6,055 bases of DNA from an uncultured Simplicispira sp. (GTDB lineage Bacteria; Pseudomonadota; Gammaproteobacteria; Burkholderiales; Burkholderiaceae_C): NCBI GenBank assembly GCA_903882725.1, contig CAIRYF010000171.1, forward strand, positions 1 to 6,055, written 5' to 3'. The notes below the pieces were generated by a model that was given only the letters and a program-made list of their open reading frames with translations, ran no database searches and was not told where the DNA came from. Of the stretch, positions 5,623 to 6,055 are shown one piece after another (positions within the stretch are counted from its first letter, which is position 1; each line of letters begins with the position of its first letter). The position numbers and the translations under genes were made by a program.

Positions 5623-5687
5623 GCACCAACACGAAACCCCCGGTTGCAAAGAGCCGCCTACTGCCCGAGCTGCGCTGGAGAACCTAA
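5619..5687 (+). pseudogene. Truncated 22-residue peptide, start of a lost element gene
   Basis: The ATG overlaps the previous stop (ATGA), typical of coupled genes. The frame reads MSTNTKPPVAKSRLLPELRW and stops two residues later. It looks like the beginning of a longer basic protein cut short by a deletion or frameshift; no function can be named. A terminator follows 35 bases later. Confidence 0.35.
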
Positions 5688-5722
5688 TCGGCTGACAGCC
5701 GACCGGCAGCACCCACCACCAG

Positions 5723-5749
5723 CCCGGCCACTGCGCCGGGTTTATTTTT
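5723..5749 (+). terminator. Rho-independent terminator ending the element operon
   Basis: CCCGGC (5723-5728) pairs with GCCGGG (5735-5740) around a 6-base loop and is followed by TTTATTTTT. It lies 35 bases after the last frame of the plus-strand remnant genes. Confidence 0.78.
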
Positions 5750-5933
5750 GCCAAAAGGATGCACCGCGCAACGCCCCCCAAAAGAAACACTCCCGTGCGC
5801 GCACGCACATAGGGGCCAGAACGACCGGGCAACGCTCAACCTATCAAGGCTGCCGTTTCAAACTCCGCCCCAGGCCAGCCCGTCCCGTTACACACCTCTG
5901 GCCCACCCAAAAGGTGTAAAAACCCTGCCCCGC

Positions 5934-5954
5934 TGGCTACATGGTGGCTACATG
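5934..5954. repeat. TGGCTACATG direct repeat (two copies, one base apart)
   Basis: TGGCTACATG occurs at 5934-5943 and 5945-5954. Its place, about 70 bases from the tRNA 3' end on the element side, is where arm-type binding sites of a tyrosine integrase are often found. That role is inferred from position only. Confidence 0.5.
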
Positions 5955-5965
5955 AGCTGGGCAAC

Positions 5966-6000
5966 AAAAAACCCCGCTACCAAAAAGATAGCGGGGTTTT
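5966..6000 (-). terminator. Terminator downstream of tRNA-Phe (strong, bidirectional hairpin)
   Basis: AAAACCCCGCTA (5968-5979) and TAGCGGGGTTTT (5989-6000) are perfectly complementary over 12 bases with a 9-base loop. Read on the minus strand the stem ends in six T residues (5971-5966), 22 bases after the tRNA CCA end, so it most likely ends the tRNA transcript. It could also stop plus-strand transcription from the element. Confidence 0.85.
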
Positions 6001-6021
6001 CAATGCCTATAAGGCGTTAAC

Positions 6022-6055
6022 TGGTGGCCTGGGACGGAATCGAACCGCCGACACA
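6022..6055 (-). tRNA. tRNA-Phe, 3' part (cut by window end)
   Basis: On the minus strand the sequence gives the variable loop, a T-arm with stem GGCGG/CCGTC and loop TTCGATT, the acceptor strand CCAGGCC, discriminator A, and an encoded CCA (6024-6022). The anticodon lies outside the window. The GTGTCGGCGGTTCGATTCCG segment and acceptor strand match betaproteobacterial tRNA-Phe (GAA) as I remember it, so the isotype is likely but not proved here. Confidence 0.85.

Larger units (their letters stand above)
5688..6021. other. Non-coding end of the element: two terminators, a direct repeat, no gene
   Basis: Over 330 bases without a convincing gene. It contains the hairpin at 5723-5749, a stretch of unassigned sequence (5750-5930), the TGGCTACATG repeat, and the terminator facing tRNA-Phe. 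Plus-strand open frames cover it, but their most protein-like part, ARPLRRVYF, is simply the translation of the terminator hairpin and its T-run. Confidence 0.5.

Noticed and set aside
5131..5832. Minus-strand open frame of 233 codons opposite the element remnant
   Set aside because: The plus-strand frames have ATGA coupling, a following terminator and sensible protein features; the minus frame is Gly/Arg/Trp-rich shadow sequence and reads through the terminator.
5644..5919. Plus-strand frame containing ARPLRRVYF, resembling predicted phage peptides
   Set aside because: The familiar phrase is produced by translating the hairpin and T-run of the terminator at 5723-5749, so similarity to other predicted proteins probably reflects a shared terminator, not a gene.
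1..6055. CRISPR array, intact transposase, integrase or second copy of the tRNA-Phe 3' end
   Set aside because: No regularly spaced repeats, no transposase or integrase motifs and no second copy of the tRNA tail were found by eye on either strand.

Overview
The window looks like chromosome from a betaproteobacterium of the Comamonadaceae (Rhodoferax/Polaromonas/Acidovorax-like). This rests on high GC, close agreement from memory of the dehydrogenase, SIS and BON proteins with that family, the tRNA-Phe sequence, and a short repeat type I associate with these genomes. It is a conserved core block of three genes flanked on both sides by decayed accessory DNA. No intact new system is visible; the interest lies in the decay, in a toxin-antitoxin pair that stayed intact within it, and in unusual residues in the core genes.

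Layout. 1-545 (minus): a Fic-family gene broken by frameshifts and by deletions, one of which removed the catalytic Fic motif. 546-798: AT-rich spacer with no convincing gene. 799-1749 (plus): beta-hydroxyacid dehydrogenase (3-hydroxyisobutyrate dehydrogenase family) carrying a short repeat inside its reading frame. 1754-2551 and 2548-3144 (minus, 4-bp overlap): a two-BON-domain lipoprotein (DolP/YraP type) downstream of a SIS-domain protein (DiaA/GmhA type), the same order as diaA-yraP in enterobacteria. The dehydrogenase and BON genes converge with only 4 bp between their stop codons.

3185-3920 (minus): an intact brnT-brnA toxin-antitoxin operon with a palindromic candidate operator, followed by the remains of a second brnT-brnA pair. 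4114-5687 (plus): remnants of the replication module of an integrated element, namely a small ORF, a TOPRIM primase with a frameshift and without its helicase part, a protein with a CxxC motif, and a truncated peptide. These are followed by a terminator at 5723-5749, a short direct repeat, a second terminator, and the 3' end of tRNA-Phe (minus, cut by the window end). Remnants ending beside a tRNA 3' end suggest an eroded tRNA-integrated phage satellite or ICE. No integrase and no second copy of the tRNA end are present in the window.

The dehydrogenase, SIS and BON genes are probably expressed and belong to the host. BrnT and BrnA would form an autoregulated toxin-antitoxin module. The Fic and primase remnants cannot give full-length products.
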